This document shows, one piece after another, positions 25,294 through 35,185 of a stretch of DNA of 64,000 bases (position 1 is its first letter; each line of letters starts with the position of its first letter). The stretch comes from Rhodopseudomonas sp. BAL398 (lineage in GTDB: Bacteria; Pseudomonadota; Alphaproteobacteria; Rhizobiales; Xanthobacteraceae). The DNA is taken from assembly GCF_033001325.1 (NCBI RefSeq), contig NZ_CP133111.1, positions 2,976,001 through 3,040,000 on the forward strand, written 5' to 3'. Position numbers and translations under genes: made by a program. The notes under the pieces are model-generated. The model was not told the DNA's origin. It saw nothing but the letters and a program-made list of their open reading frames with translations, and made no database searches.

Positions 25294-27306
25294 ATGGCCC
25301 AAGGAATCAAACGCTTGGGGATGTCGGTTGCGGCGCTGATCGCCATCGCGCTGGCCGGACTGATCGCGCAATCCTTCCTGCTCGACCGCGCCGCGTTGCG
25401 CGAGGCCGTGGAGGCGCAGATCCGGGCTGTCACCGGGCTCGAGCTGGTGATCGACGGCGACATCGGCGTCTCGGTGTTCCCGCGCAGCTACGTCACCTTC
25501 AAGAACGTCCGCTTGAAGAATGACGGCGACGCCGGTGCCGATACAGCGCTCAGCGTCGACGTCATGATCGCCAATCTGCGGCTGTTGCCGTTGCTGCTGC
25601 AGCGGTTCGAGATCGCCGATATCGTGCTGAGCCATCCGGCGATCCACGTGGTGCGGGCTGAGGACGGCCGCAGCAACTGGACGCCGTTCATCGAAACGCT
25701 GAAGCACAATATGAAGCCCGGCGTCGACAATGAAATGTCGTTCTCGGAAATCCGGCTGCAGGACGGCATCCTGGACTATCGCGACGACGCCAACGACCTG
25801 TCGGAAAAGCTTTCGGACATCGATCTGTCGCTGGCCTGGCCCTCGATCTCCCGCACCTTCGCCGCCACCGGGCAGTTCGACTGGCGCGGCGAGCGGATCG
25901 ACGGCAGCATCAGCGTCAACGACTTCATCGCCGCGCTGTCGGGTAACCGCTCGGGCCTTCGGCTGCGGCTGGCCGGCGCCCCGATGAAGATCGCCTTCGA
26001 CGGCGCGATCACCGATCGCGCCAGCCTGCTGCTGGACGGCACGCTGTCGGCCGATAGCCCGTCGCTGCGCAACGCGCTGCGCTGGGCCGGCCAGGAGCCA
26101 CCGGGCAGCGGCGGATTCGGCCGCTTCGCGCTGCAGGCGCGCGCCAATGTGGTCGGCCCTTCGATCGCGCTGACCAATGTCAATATCGAGCTCGACAAGA
26201 ACGTCGCCGAAGGGGGGATGACCTATTCCAGCAATGGCGGCCGCAAGGGATTGCAGGCAACATTGGCGGCGGGTGCGATCGATTTCACCCCCTACGTCTC
26301 CACCATCCGCCTGCTCGCCAGCGGCGCGCGCGACTGGAACCGGCAATTATTCGATCTCGGTGCCATCAATCCGATCGATCTGGACATGCGGCTGTCGGCG
26401 GCGAAAGTCACCATCGGCTCCACCACGCTGGGGCGCACTGCGCTCGGCGCCAATCTGCGCAGCGGGACGCTGGCGCTGAGCATCGGCGAGGCGCAGATCT
26501 ATGGCGGCATCGTCAAGGGCACGCTGGGCATCTCGCGCTCCGCAAAGGTGGCCGACGTCAAGGCCCAGTTCCATTTCGCCGATGTCGACCTGCAAAGTTG
26601 CGCCAACGACCTGGCGGGCGTCAGAAGCCTGTCCGGCCGCGGCAATCTCGACATCGCGCTGGAAGCATCGGGCACCAGCCCGTTCGGGCTCGCCCAATCG
26701 CTCGACGGGACCGCGACCCTGACCGGCCATGACGGTGCGATTTCGGGTTTCAATGTCGAGCAGCTGTTGAAGCGGCTGGAGCGCCGGCCGCTGTCGGGCG
26801 GCGGCAACTTCCGCAGCGGCAAGACGCCGTTCAACGATCTGCACGTCGCGGTGCGCTTCAGCGACGGCGTGGCCACCGCCGAGGATGTCCGGATCGAGGG
26901 CAACGGGGCGCGGATCACGATGAAGGGCACCGCTTCCGTTCCGATGCGCGACTACGACCTCAAAGGCGTCGCGAGCCTGGCCTCCACCCCCGGCACGACG
27001 CCCGGCTTCGACCTGCCTTTCGTGATTCAAGGGCCATGGGACGATCCCTTGATCTTCCCCGACCCGGAAAGCCTGATCCGGCGCTCGCCGGCCTCCGCGC
27101 CGCTGCTCGACGCGGTGAAGGACCGCAAGACCCGCGACGCGGTTCGCTCGGTGCTGGAACGCTTCGGCGGCCAGAAGAAGAAACCCGAACCGGACCCCAC
27201 CGCCGCCGAAACCCCGGCGCCAGCGCCCGCGACGGCTCCGCCGGCTCCGGCGACCGCCGAAGCGCCGGCGCCTCAGCCGGCCCCCGCGACACCGGCGCCG
27301 AACTGA
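25294..27306 (+). CDS. AsmA family outer-membrane assembly / lipid-transport protein
   Basis: 670 residues. One N-terminal membrane anchor (about 8-28) leads to a large periplasmic part. The start has LELVIDGDIGVSVFPRSYVTFKNVRL and the end the AsmA_2 pattern (GTATLTGHDGAISGFNVEQLLKRLE...SLASTPG). A Pro/Ala/Glu-rich tail follows 620. AsmA-like proteins bridge the envelope and are linked to lipid transport. ATG 25294 was preferred over a TTG six bases earlier. It ends 15 bp before a convergent permease gene. Confidence 0.9.
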   Translation: MAQGIKRLGMSVAALIAIALAGLIAQSFLLDRAALREAVEAQIRAVTGLELVIDGDIGVSVFPRSYVTFKNVRLKNDGDAGADTALSVDVMIANLRLLPLLLQRFEIADIVLSHPAIHVVRAEDGRSNWTPFIETLKHNMKPGVDNEMSFSEIRLQDGILDYRDDANDLSEKLSDIDLSLAWPSISRTFAATGQFDWRGERIDGSISVNDFIAALSGNRSGLRLRLAGAPMKIAFDGAITDRASLLLDGTLSADSPSLRNALRWAGQEPPGSGGFGRFALQARANVVGPSIALTNVNIELDKNVAEGGMTYSSNGGRKGLQATLAAGAIDFTPYVSTIRLLASGARDWNRQLFDLGAINPIDLDMRLSAAKVTIGSTTLGRTALGANLRSGTLALSIGEAQIYGGIVKGTLGISRSAKVADVKAQFHFADVDLQSCANDLAGVRSLSGRGNLDIALEASGTSPFGLAQSLDGTATLTGHDGAISGFNVEQLLKRLERRPLSGGGNFRSGKTPFNDLHVAVRFSDGVATAEDVRIEGNGARITMKGTASVPMRDYDLKGVASLASTPGTTPGFDLPFVIQGPWDDPLIFPDPESLIRRSPASAPLLDAVKDRKTRDAVRSVLERFGGQKKKPEPDPTAAETPAPAPATAPPAPATAEAPAPQPAPATPAPN

Positions 27307-27321
27307 GCGCCCGCGCAGGCA

Positions 27322-28122
27322 TTACAGCGGCGCGGCGCTCTGCGTCCGTGCATGGGACAATTTCGACGCCAGCGACGAAACCACAATGATCAGCGTCACC
27401 ACGCCGATGAGCAGCGTGCAGATCGCGTTGATCTCCGGCTTCACGCCGAGCCGCACCTCGGAATAGATCCGGATCGGCAGCGTCGCCGAGCCGGGGCCGG
27501 TGGTGAAGCTGGCGATCACCAGATCGTCGAGCGACAGCGCGAAGGCCAGCATCCAGCCGGCCGCCACCGCCGGCCAGATCAGCGGCAGGGTGGCGGCGAA
27601 GAACGCCCGCACCGGATCGCAACCGAGATCCATCGCGGCCTCCTCATAACTGCGATCGAGCACGCCCAGCCGCGACTGCACCACCACCGCGACGAAGCAC
27701 ATCGTCAGCGTGGTGTGGGCGATGGTCACGGTCCAGAACCCGCGCTCGGCGTCGATCGCCACGAATAGCAGCAGCAGCGACAGGCCGGTGATCACTTCCG
27801 GCATCACCAGGGGCGCGTACAGCATCCCGGAAAACGCCGCGCGGCCTTTGAAGCGGCCGCCGCGCGACAGCGCCACCGCGGCCAGCGTGCCGAGCAGCGT
27901 CGCCGCCGTGGCGGAGGCCAGCGCCACCCGCAGACTCATCCCGGCCGCCGCCAGCATCGCCTCGTCGTTGAAGAATTCTTTGTACCAGCGCAGCGACCAG
28001 CCGCCCCACACCGTCACCAGCGTTGAGGCGTTGAACGAATAGATCACCAGGATGACGATCGGCAGATAGAGAAACGCCAGACCGAACGCGAGCGCGGCGA
28101 TGTTGAAGCGGGTCAGCCTCAT
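27322..28122 (-). CDS. Polyamine-type ABC transporter permease (PotC-like)
   Basis: 266 residues with six membrane helices and a binding-protein-dependent transport domain. The EAA loop is YEEAAMDLGCDPVRAFFAATLPLIWPAVAAG. The pattern FLYLPIVILVIYSFNAS at the start is typical of PotC/YdcV. ATG 28122 was chosen because a longer frame reads into a GC-rich repeat. It is the last gene of a three-gene leftward set with the PotB-like permease and the ATPase. Confidence 0.92.
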   Translation of the reverse strand: MRLTRFNIAALAFGLAFLYLPIVILVIYSFNASTLVTVWGGWSLRWYKEFFNDEAMLAAAGMSLRVALASATAATLLGTLAAVALSRGGRFKGRAAFSGMLYAPLVMPEVITGLSLLLLFVAIDAERGFWTVTIAHTTLTMCFVAVVVQSRLGVLDRSYEEAAMDLGCDPVRAFFAATLPLIWPAVAAGWMLAFALSLDDLVIASFTTGPGSATLPIRIYSEVRLGVKPEINAICTLLIGVVTLIIVVSSLASKLSHARTQSAAPL

Positions 28123-28140
28123 GGCAGGGCCTCTCCGCTC

Positions 28141-28242
28141 CCCTCTCCCTTGCGGGGAGGGGTCGGGGGTGGGGGGCCACGACGGAAGCCTCGATCCGGG
28201 GCTCCCCCCCACCCCGACCCTCCCCCGCAAGGGGGGAGGGAG
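28141..28242. repeat. GC-rich hairpin repeat between two permease genes
   Basis: Imperfect inverted arms of about 35 bp (CCCTCTCCCTTGCGGGGAGG near 28141 with its complement ending near 28242). It resembles the 21107-21254 element in composition and layout. It splits the two permease genes of the same operon, so it must allow readthrough or act as an attenuating RNA hairpin. Confidence 0.65.
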
Positions 28243-28321
28243 AAGTCAGAGCTCGCCGCAATGACGGCGCGCGCCCTCTCCGATGGGGAGAGGTGAAGAA
28301 AGCACGTCGCGGCGACCGCCA

Positions 28322-29242
28322 TCATCGCCCTCCTTCGAGCTGCCGACGCTGCAGGCGCTCGTAGATCCACAGCGGCAGCAGCAGCAGCGCCAGCAGCAGT
28401 ACCGCCAGCGCCGAGGCCACCGGCCAGTCGCGGTTGGTGAAAAACTCCAGCCACAGCGTCTGCCCGATCATCATCGAATCCGAGCCGGCCAGAAGATCCG
28501 GAATCACGAATTCGCCGACGATTGGAATGAAGCACAGCAATATGCCGGCGCCGATGCCGGGCAGCGACAGCGGCAAGGTCACCAGCCAGAACGCCCGCAG
28601 CGGCGAGGCGCCGAGGTCGACCGCCGCCTCCAGCAGCGCCGGCTGCTGCCGCGCCAGCGTGGCGTAGAGCGGCAGGATCATGAACGGCAGGTAGGAATAG
28701 ACGATGCCGAGAATCATCGCGGTATCGGTCGACAGCCATACCACTGGTGCTGCGACCAGATGCAGCGCCAGCAGCGTCTGGTTGAGCAGGCCATCGTGCT
28801 GCAGGATGTTGATCCAGGCATAGATCCGGATCAGGAACGAGGTCCAGAACGGCACGATCACCAGCAGCATCGCCAAAGGCTGCCACCGCCTCGGCAGGCG
28901 CGCCATGCCGTAGGCGATCGGATAGCCGATCAGCAATAGGATCGCGGTCGAGAGCGCGGCGACGCTCAGGCTGCGCAGGTAGGACAGCACATAGAGATCG
29001 TCGGCGATCAGCAGCCGGAAATTGTCGAGCGACAGCGCCGCAAACGATGCCTTCAGCGCGGCGAAGCCCGCGGTCCAGTCGAACACCGGCAGATAAGGCG
29101 GCTGCGCGATCGCGGTATGCGACAGGCTGATCTTGAGCACGAAGCCGAACGGCACCAGGAAAAACAGCGCCATCCACAGATAGGGTGCGATCAGCGCGAT
29201 CCGCGCCGGCCTTGTGAAAATGCGTCTCGTGTTCGCGCTCAT
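28322..29242 (-). CDS. Polyamine-type ABC transporter permease (PotB-like)
   Basis: 306 residues, six membrane helices. Hallmarks are PYLWMALFFLVPFGFVLKISLS at the N-terminus, RIYAWINILQHDGLLN, and the EAA loop LLEAAVDLGASPLRAFWLVTLPLSLPGI. It is the partner of the PotC-like permease downstream. ATG 29242 overlaps the ATPase stop by 4 bp (ATGA), which shows translational coupling. Confidence 0.93.
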   Translation of the reverse strand: MSANTRRIFTRPARIALIAPYLWMALFFLVPFGFVLKISLSHTAIAQPPYLPVFDWTAGFAALKASFAALSLDNFRLLIADDLYVLSYLRSLSVAALSTAILLLIGYPIAYGMARLPRRWQPLAMLLVIVPFWTSFLIRIYAWINILQHDGLLNQTLLALHLVAAPVVWLSTDTAMILGIVYSYLPFMILPLYATLARQQPALLEAAVDLGASPLRAFWLVTLPLSLPGIGAGILLCFIPIVGEFVIPDLLAGSDSMMIGQTLWLEFFTNRDWPVASALAVLLLALLLLPLWIYERLQRRQLEGGR

Positions 29243-30384
29243 TGCTCCAGCACCACGCAATCGTCGGGCGCAAACCACGCCACCACGCGCTGGCCCGCCG
29301 CATAGGCGTCGACATCGAGCCGCGCGATATTGGCCATCGAGGCCCGCAGCATCGCGCCGTGGTCGAGCTTGACGCTGTAACCGGTGAGGCCCCCCGCATA
29401 GCTGACCGCGGCGACCACGCCCTCGAGCCGGTTGATGGCGCCGGCGTCGCGCGCCTCGGAGGCCGGGCCTTGGCGCGACAGCCGCACCTTCTCCGGCCGG
29501 ATCGCCACGCAGATATTGGTGCTCCGGCTCGGCTGCCGGGGCTCGGCCGCGACGATCGCCCCGGCGTCGCTGGTCGCCACCGTCAGTCGGCCGCCCTGCC
29601 GCGCCGCGATGCTGCCGTCGAACATGTTGACGTCGCCGACGAACTCCGCAACCCAGCGCGATGCCGGCGCCTCATAGAGCTGCCGCGGCGTCGCCACCTG
29701 TTCGAGCCGGCCGGAATGCATCACGCCGATCCGGTCGGCCAGCATCATCGCCTCGTCCTGATCATGGGTGACGATCACGAAACTGGTTCCGAGGCGGCGC
29801 TGTAATGCCCGCAATTCGAGCTGGGTGGATTCGCGCAGCTTCTTGTCGAGCGCGGCCAGCGGCTCATCGAGCAGCAGCAATTGCGGCCGCCGCGCCAGCG
29901 CGCGGGCCAGTGCGACGCGCTGCTGCTGACCGCCGGACAATTGCTCCGGCCGCCGCTTCTCCAACCCCTCGAGCCGCACCAGCGCCACCATCTCGGCGAC
30001 ACGGGACTTGATCTCACCCTTCGGCAGGCCGGCGCGCTTCAGCCCGAAGGCGATATTGCCGGCGACCGACAGGTGCGGAAACAGCGCGTAGTTCTGGAAC
30101 ATCATATTGACCGGGCGCTGATGCGGCAGCACCGCCGCGATATCCTGGCCGTCGAGCAGGATCCGGCCGTGGTCCGGGGTCTCGAACCCGGCCAGCATCC
30201 GCAGCAGCGTGGTCTTGCCGCAACCCGACGGTCCCAGCAGCGCGAAGAACTCGCCGGCCTTGATATCGAGCGACAGGCGATCGACCGCGACGAAGCCGCC
30301 GAACCGCTTCTCGACCGCCTCGATCCGCAGCAGCGGCGTGTCGACGGCTGGCGGCGTCCCGGACTCTGTCGTTTGTTCAGCCAT
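29239..30384 (-). CDS. Polyamine-type ABC transporter ATP-binding protein (PotA/PotG-like)
   Basis: 381 residues. Walker A GPSGCGKTTLLRM is at about residue 52-64, the signature LSGGQQQRVALARAL at about 154-168, and Walker B LLLLDEPLAALD just after. A C-terminal TOBE-type regulatory region follows, typical of the spermidine/putrescine group. It is first of three genes; no periplasmic binding protein gene (potD/potF) is near. ATG 30384 was preferred to a TTG one codon earlier. Confidence 0.93.
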   Translation of the reverse strand: MAEQTTESGTPPAVDTPLLRIEAVEKRFGGFVAVDRLSLDIKAGEFFALLGPSGCGKTTLLRMLAGFETPDHGRILLDGQDIAAVLPHQRPVNMMFQNYALFPHLSVAGNIAFGLKRAGLPKGEIKSRVAEMVALVRLEGLEKRRPEQLSGGQQQRVALARALARRPQLLLLDEPLAALDKKLRESTQLELRALQRRLGTSFVIVTHDQDEAMMLADRIGVMHSGRLEQVATPRQLYEAPASRWVAEFVGDVNMFDGSIAARQGGRLTVATSDAGAIVAAEPRQPSRSTNICVAIRPEKVRLSRQGPASEARDAGAINRLEGVVAAVSYAGGLTGYSVKLDHGAMLRASMANIARLDVDAYAAGQRVVAWFAPDDCVVLEQ

Positions 30385-30468
30385 CAACCATCGACCTCGG
30401 CTTCCGTCCGCAAGCTAACGGCGGATCGGAGCCGGCTCAAGCATGGTCGGCGCGAAGACCGGGCCGCT

Positions 30469-33147
30469 TCAGCCGATCATGCGGCTGGATTGGTCGGCAG
30501 CGGGACCGACCAGCGCGGCATATTGCTCGATCGGGCCGGGCCGTCCGATGAAATAGCCCTGCACCGCGTCGCAATGCTCGGCGACGAGGAAATCGAGCTG
30601 GGCCCGGGTCTCGACGCCTTCCGCGACGATCGACACGCCGAGTCCGTGACCGAGATTGATCACCGCGCGAACAATCGCCGCCGATTGCGGATTGCGCCCG
30701 AGATTCATGATGAAGGCGCGATCGATCTTGATCTTGTTGAAGGGGAACGCCTGCAGATAAGTCAGCGAGGAATAGCCGCTGCCGAAATCGTCCATCGAGA
30801 CCCGGACGCCGAGCGCCGTCAGCCGCCGCAGCAAGGCGAGGCCGCGGTCGAAATCGTCGATCAGAACGCCCTCGGTGATTTCCAGTTCGAGCCGGCTCGG
30901 CTTCAGGCCCGTTTCCAGCAGCACCCGGTGCACGAAGGCGACCAGATCGGTCTTGACGAATTGCGCCGGCGACAGATTGACCGCGACCTGCAGCGGCCGC
31001 GACCACGAGGCGGCCTCGCGGCAGGCCTCGCGCAGAATCCATTCGCCCATCTCGACGATCAGCCCGCTCTCTTCCGCCAGCGGAATGAACTCGGCCGGAG
31101 GCACCATGCCGCGCTCCGGATGATGCCACCGCGCCAACGCCTCGAAGCCGATGATATCGGTCCGGTCGAACCGCTCGCGGCTGCTTGCCTGCGGCTGGTA
31201 ATGCAGCGACAGTTCGCCGTTGCGGATCGCATTGGACAGATCCTGATGCAGCGCCCGGCGGTCGCGAATCTGCTGATCCATTTCCGGCTCGAACAGCTGG
31301 ACCGAGCCGCGCGACTTGACCTTGGCGCGGAACAGCGCCGCGCCCGCATTGGCCAGCAGCGACGCCGCGTCGGTGCCGTTGCCGGGAAACACCGAGATGC
31401 CGGTGGTGACGCCGATCCGCACCGATTTGCCGTCGATCGTGAAGCCGGTCGCCAGCGCGGCTGCCACGCGCTCCGCGAGCTCGCGCGCCGACGCCGGCTG
31501 CGGCCCGTCGATGATCAGCCCGAACTCGTCGCCGCTGAGCCGCGCCACCACGCCGCCGCGCGACGCCGTCTCGATCCGGCGCGACACCTCGATCAGCAAT
31601 CTGTCGCCGATGGCGTGGTCGAACACGTCGTTGATTTCCTTGAGCCCGTCGAGATCGACCGACAGCACCGCGAACTCCTCGTTGACGGATTTGCAGGCCT
31701 CGATCATCTGCGCCAGCGCCTGCATGAACGCCAAGCGGTTCGGCAGGTCTGTCAGGCCGTCATGATAGGCCATATGCGCCATGCGCGACTCGGTCTGGCG
31801 CCGATCGGTGACGTCCTCGTGGGTCTTGATCAGATATTGCGGCGCACCCGCGCCGTCGAGAACGGTCATGCGCCGGGTCAGGAACAGCCGCAGCCCGTCC
31901 TTGGTGCTGATCGGGTGCTCTTCGGTCTGCAGCTTTCTCTTCTTGATCGCGATGGCGTCGCGATCGGAGATCAGCCTGGCCTCCTTGGCATTGAAAATGT
32001 CGGCGCAATTCAACCCAATCGCATCCTCGCGGCGACGATTGAGGATGATTTCGGCGCTTCGGTTGGCCAGCAAATAGCGACCGTCGGTGACGTCCTGCAC
32101 GGTGAGCGAAACCGGCACGTTGTCGACCACGAGTTCGAGGAATTTCTTGGCCCTCTCGAATTCCGCCGACATCGAGCGGCGGTCGGTGACGTCCTCCAAC
32201 AAGGTGATCAGAAATTCCGGCTGGTTCTTGTCGTTGCGGGCGATCACGCGGTTGCTCTCCAGCAAGCGCATCTTGTCATCCCGTTCGAGCGGAAACTCGA
32301 TCCGCAACCGACGTTCCGGCGCGGCCAGCGCCGCCTGGTCGGCTTCTTTGATGGACTTCGCCGCGTTGGGGGAAAAAATCTCGTCGGCACGCTTGCCGAC
32401 GATCTGGCCGCGGCTCAGCCGCACCAGGTCTTCGAACGCGCGGTTGGCGAGGATGTAGCGGCCATCCTCGAGGCTTTTGGCGGCGATGCAGACCGGGATG
32501 TTGTCGACCACCGATTCGAGGAATTGCTTGGTCGTGGCCACTTCATGCGACAGCCGGCGTTGCTCGGTGCAATCATCGTGGGTCGCCACCGAACCGCCAT
32601 TCGGCAATTGCGTCAGTTTCACCAAAACCGATCGCCCGTCGGGCAGTTCGGCGATATGGCCCTTGGGGGAGCTGGCGTTCCTGTAGAAGTCCTCGGTGCT
32701 GATATCGAGCGTGCCGCGCGCGCGCCGCAGTCTCAGCAGTTCAGCGCCGGTCATGCATTCCGGCACGTCGCGACGGCTGAGGCCGTAGATTTCCAAAAAG
32801 CGGTCGTTGCAGAACACCAGCCTGTCGTGGGGATCGATGATCACCAGGCCCTGCCGAAGATTGTTCAGGACGGAATTGACTACCAAGTTCTTGCGATAAT
32901 GCGCGCGCCGCAATCGGCGCAGCTTCGTCATCGTCCACAGCGCAACGGCAGCCAGGAACGAGGCGACGACAAAACCGCCGATCAGCAATTCCCAGATCGT
33001 CTCGGTCTGGAGCCAGTCGCCGCTGTCCGGCCTGATAACCACCGCCGCACCCGCCATGGCGGGGCTCACACCGAGCCCGACCAGGCACAGCGATGCCGCA
33101 GCTATGTTTGCCGCCTCGCCGCTTGCTTGCCTATCTTTGCCTGCCAT
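30469..33147 (-). CDS. PAS-GGDEF-EAL membrane cyclic-di-GMP protein
   Basis: 892 residues. An N-terminal signal-like stretch and one transmembrane helix (near 45-75) come first. Three PAS domains follow (about 80-200, 220-330, 340-450). The GGDEF domain reads SGDEF, usually still active, but the RxxD inhibitory site before it is absent. The EAL domain retains EAL, NLSPAQF, EITEG, DDFGSGYSS, KIDR, AEGVE and QGYF, so phosphodiesterase activity is likely. ATG 33147 (GGGTGG upstream) was preferred to a TTG at 33183. It probably senses a signal through PAS and sets the level of cyclic-di-GMP. Confidence 0.92.
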   Translation of the reverse strand: MAGKDRQASGEAANIAAASLCLVGLGVSPAMAGAAVVIRPDSGDWLQTETIWELLIGGFVVASFLAAVALWTMTKLRRLRRAHYRKNLVVNSVLNNLRQGLVIIDPHDRLVFCNDRFLEIYGLSRRDVPECMTGAELLRLRRARGTLDISTEDFYRNASSPKGHIAELPDGRSVLVKLTQLPNGGSVATHDDCTEQRRLSHEVATTKQFLESVVDNIPVCIAAKSLEDGRYILANRAFEDLVRLSRGQIVGKRADEIFSPNAAKSIKEADQAALAAPERRLRIEFPLERDDKMRLLESNRVIARNDKNQPEFLITLLEDVTDRRSMSAEFERAKKFLELVVDNVPVSLTVQDVTDGRYLLANRSAEIILNRRREDAIGLNCADIFNAKEARLISDRDAIAIKKRKLQTEEHPISTKDGLRLFLTRRMTVLDGAGAPQYLIKTHEDVTDRRQTESRMAHMAYHDGLTDLPNRLAFMQALAQMIEACKSVNEEFAVLSVDLDGLKEINDVFDHAIGDRLLIEVSRRIETASRGGVVARLSGDEFGLIIDGPQPASARELAERVAAALATGFTIDGKSVRIGVTTGISVFPGNGTDAASLLANAGAALFRAKVKSRGSVQLFEPEMDQQIRDRRALHQDLSNAIRNGELSLHYQPQASSRERFDRTDIIGFEALARWHHPERGMVPPAEFIPLAEESGLIVEMGEWILREACREAASWSRPLQVAVNLSPAQFVKTDLVAFVHRVLLETGLKPSRLELEITEGVLIDDFDRGLALLRRLTALGVRVSMDDFGSGYSSLTYLQAFPFNKIKIDRAFIMNLGRNPQSAAIVRAVINLGHGLGVSIVAEGVETRAQLDFLVAEHCDAVQGYFIGRPGPIEQYAALVGPAADQSSRMIG

Positions 33148-33337
33148 AACCCACCCGGGAATTCCCCGTATAGTTTCTGGCAAGACCGGTTTGGATCACG
33201 TAAACAGAAAAAATCGCAAGAGGGTCAATTGACTTATCTTCGATCATTTGACCTTGCATGGTTAATGCCGCGATAACACACGCGGCGGCCCGGCCGCCGT
33301 TTCTAATCCAGGGCGATCTCAGGTTTCGAGTTTGGAA

Positions 33338-34450
33338 ATGGACAGGGTTGAGTGCGTCGTCATCGGCGCGGGCGTGGTCGGGCTGGCGACGGCACGACGG
33401 CTGGCGCAGGCCGGGCTCGAGGTCATCGTGCTGGAGGCGGCGGAGGGCATCGGCACCGTCACCTCGTCGCGCAACAGCGAGGTGATCCATGCCGGGATCT
33501 ATTATCGCGCCGACAGTCTGATGGCCCGGTTCTGCGTCGCCGGCAGACAGGCGCTGTACGATTATTGCGGCGATCACGGCATTCCGCATCGCCGTTGCGG
33601 CAAGCTGATCGTGGCGACCACGCCGGCGGAATCCGAACGGCTGACGGCGATCCAGGCCCATGCGGCGGCCAACGGCGTCGGCGATCTGCGCGCGCTCGAC
33701 GCCGCCGCGGCGCGCGCGTTGGAGCCGGCGTTGAATTGCGACGCGGCGCTGCTGTCGCCCTCCACCGGCATCATCGACAGCCACGCCTACATGCTGGCGT
33801 TGCGCGGCGACGCCGAGGACGCCGGCGCGGCCTTCGCCTTTCACGCGCCGCTGCTCCGCGCGACCAGCGAGGGCGACGGGCTGGTGCTGGAGATCGGCGG
33901 CGAGGCACCGATGCAGCTGGGATGCCGGCTGCTGATCAACGCCGCGGGGCTCGCCGCGCCCGCGGTGGCGCGCAGCATCGCCGCGATGCCGGCCGAACTG
34001 GTGCCGCAAGCCTATTTGGCCAAGGGCAATTATTTCAGCTGCGGCGCGCGGGCGCCGTTCTCCCATCTGATCTATCCGGTCCCAGAACCGGGCGGGCTCG
34101 GGGTGCATCTGACCCTCGACCTCGCCGGCCAGGCCCGCTTCGGCCCTGACGTCGAATGGATCGATGCGATCGACTACGCCGTCGATCCAATGCGGGCGGA
34201 GCGGTTCTATCCGGCGATCCGGCGCTATTGGCCTGGCCTGCCCGACGGCGCCCTGGCGCCGGCCTATTCGGGCATCCGTCCCAAGATCGTGCCCCCGGCG
34301 GTGGCGGTGCAGGATTTCGTGATCCAGGGGCCGCGCCGGCATGGTGTGGCGGGGCTAATCAATCTGTTCGGGATTGAATCGCCCGGCCTTACGGCATCGC
34401 TGGCGATTGCCGACTACGTCGCCGATCTGGGCGCCGTGTCGAAATGCTAG
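33338..34450 (+). CDS. FAD-dependent oxidoreductase, L-2-hydroxyglutarate oxidase-like
   Basis: 370 residues. The FAD-binding Rossmann motif is [26 protein letters not shown] at about 8-33. [22 protein letters not shown] follows at about 46-67 and is typical of the LhgO / L-2-hydroxyglutarate oxidase group in the DAO family. The C-terminal GIRPKIVPP and [22 protein letters not shown] complete the pattern. The substrate is inferred. ATG 33338 was preferred to a TTG two codons earlier. It is divergent from the GGDEF-EAL gene. Confidence 0.9.
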   Translation: MDRVECVVIGAGVVGLATARRLAQAGLEVIVLEAAEGIGTVTSSRNSEVIHAGIYYRADSLMARFCVAGRQALYDYCGDHGIPHRRCGKLIVATTPAESERLTAIQAHAAANGVGDLRALDAAAARALEPALNCDAALLSPSTGIIDSHAYMLALRGDAEDAGAAFAFHAPLLRATSEGDGLVLEIGGEAPMQLGCRLLINAAGLAAPAVARSIAAMPAELVPQAYLAKGNYFSCGARAPFSHLIYPVPEPGGLGVHLTLDLAGQARFGPDVEWIDAIDYAVDPMRAERFYPAIRRYWPGLPDGALAPAYSGIRPKIVPPAVAVQDFVIQGPRRHGVAGLINLFGIESPGLTASLAIADYVADLGAVSKC

Positions 34451-34634
34451 GATTTGTTCCCAGGGAGGATCGCCATCGCGAGCGATTATCGCCCTGGAGC
34501 CTGGAGATTAGCTTGCAGGGCAGCCTGCGTGGATGATGTCGCCCACCAGGCGCCTTGACCGCCTACCGGCGCCGGATCAAACGCCGGTGCGGATCAAGGC
34601 ATTGGTGGTAGAGGTCGTGTGCGACCCAATGACG

Positions 34635-34820
34635 CTAGTGCAGCGTCTCGCCGACGGTGGTTTTCAGCTTTTCGATCGCGTCCCGCACCATTAGTTTGCG
34701 GCGCTTCAACTCGACAATTCGCAGATCGTCCGTGGAAAGATGTACTTGAGCTTCGTGCAACTTGCTTTCGAGAACCTGGTGCTTCCGTTCCAGTTCAACG
34801 AGATGCGCTTGAAGTGCCAT
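34635..34820 (-). CDS. DUF465 (YdcH-like) small helical protein
   Basis: 61 residues from ATG 34820, with GAGGAGG 6 bases upstream. The sequence VELERKHQVLESKLHEAQVHLSTDDLRIVELKRRKLMVRDAIEKLK is the DUF465 pattern, an antiparallel helical pair ending with a basic LKRRKL. Function is unknown in the family. A second DUF465 gene starts 365 bp away on the opposite strand. Confidence 0.88.
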   Translation of the reverse strand: MALQAHLVELERKHQVLESKLHEAQVHLSTDDLRIVELKRRKLMVRDAIEKLKTTVGETLH

Positions 34821-35185
34821 ACGAAACCTCCTCGGTGAGAGAGATAAGTCGATCCGGACGATGGAGTGTACATGTCCGGCGGCTTCTGTCGATGGGTTTC
34901 GAATCACAATCGTCATATTCAGGATGTTCGTCGTCAATGAAATGTGACCGGTGCAATTCCTCAAACCGGGAACGAGCGACGACATCGGATCCGGCGCGTC
35001 CGGAAGAATACCGACACTGAATACAGCGGAATGCAGCATTTCATGATCAGCACACAGCGCGCACAGGGGGCTGACGAAATATGCAGAGCGCTTCGGCTTG
35101 CTACCTTGGCCGGCGCGCGCGATAGTTCGCCGCAGCAAATTGTAATCCTGTCGCGACCTCCCCGCGATCCAACCAAGCTCATATC
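34821..35185. other. Divergent region between the two DUF465 genes
   Basis: A 365-bp region that must hold two promoters. I found no clear gene, repeat or operator. One imperfect inverted pair, ATCCGGCGCGTCCGGA, lies near 34987-35002. Open frames that cross it are not supported by codon pattern. Confidence 0.5.

Noticed and set aside
29881-33276. A very long plus-strand open frame (1131 codons)
   Set aside because: It is antisense to the PAS-GGDEF-EAL and ATPase genes, whose motifs are complete. High GC makes such shadow frames common.
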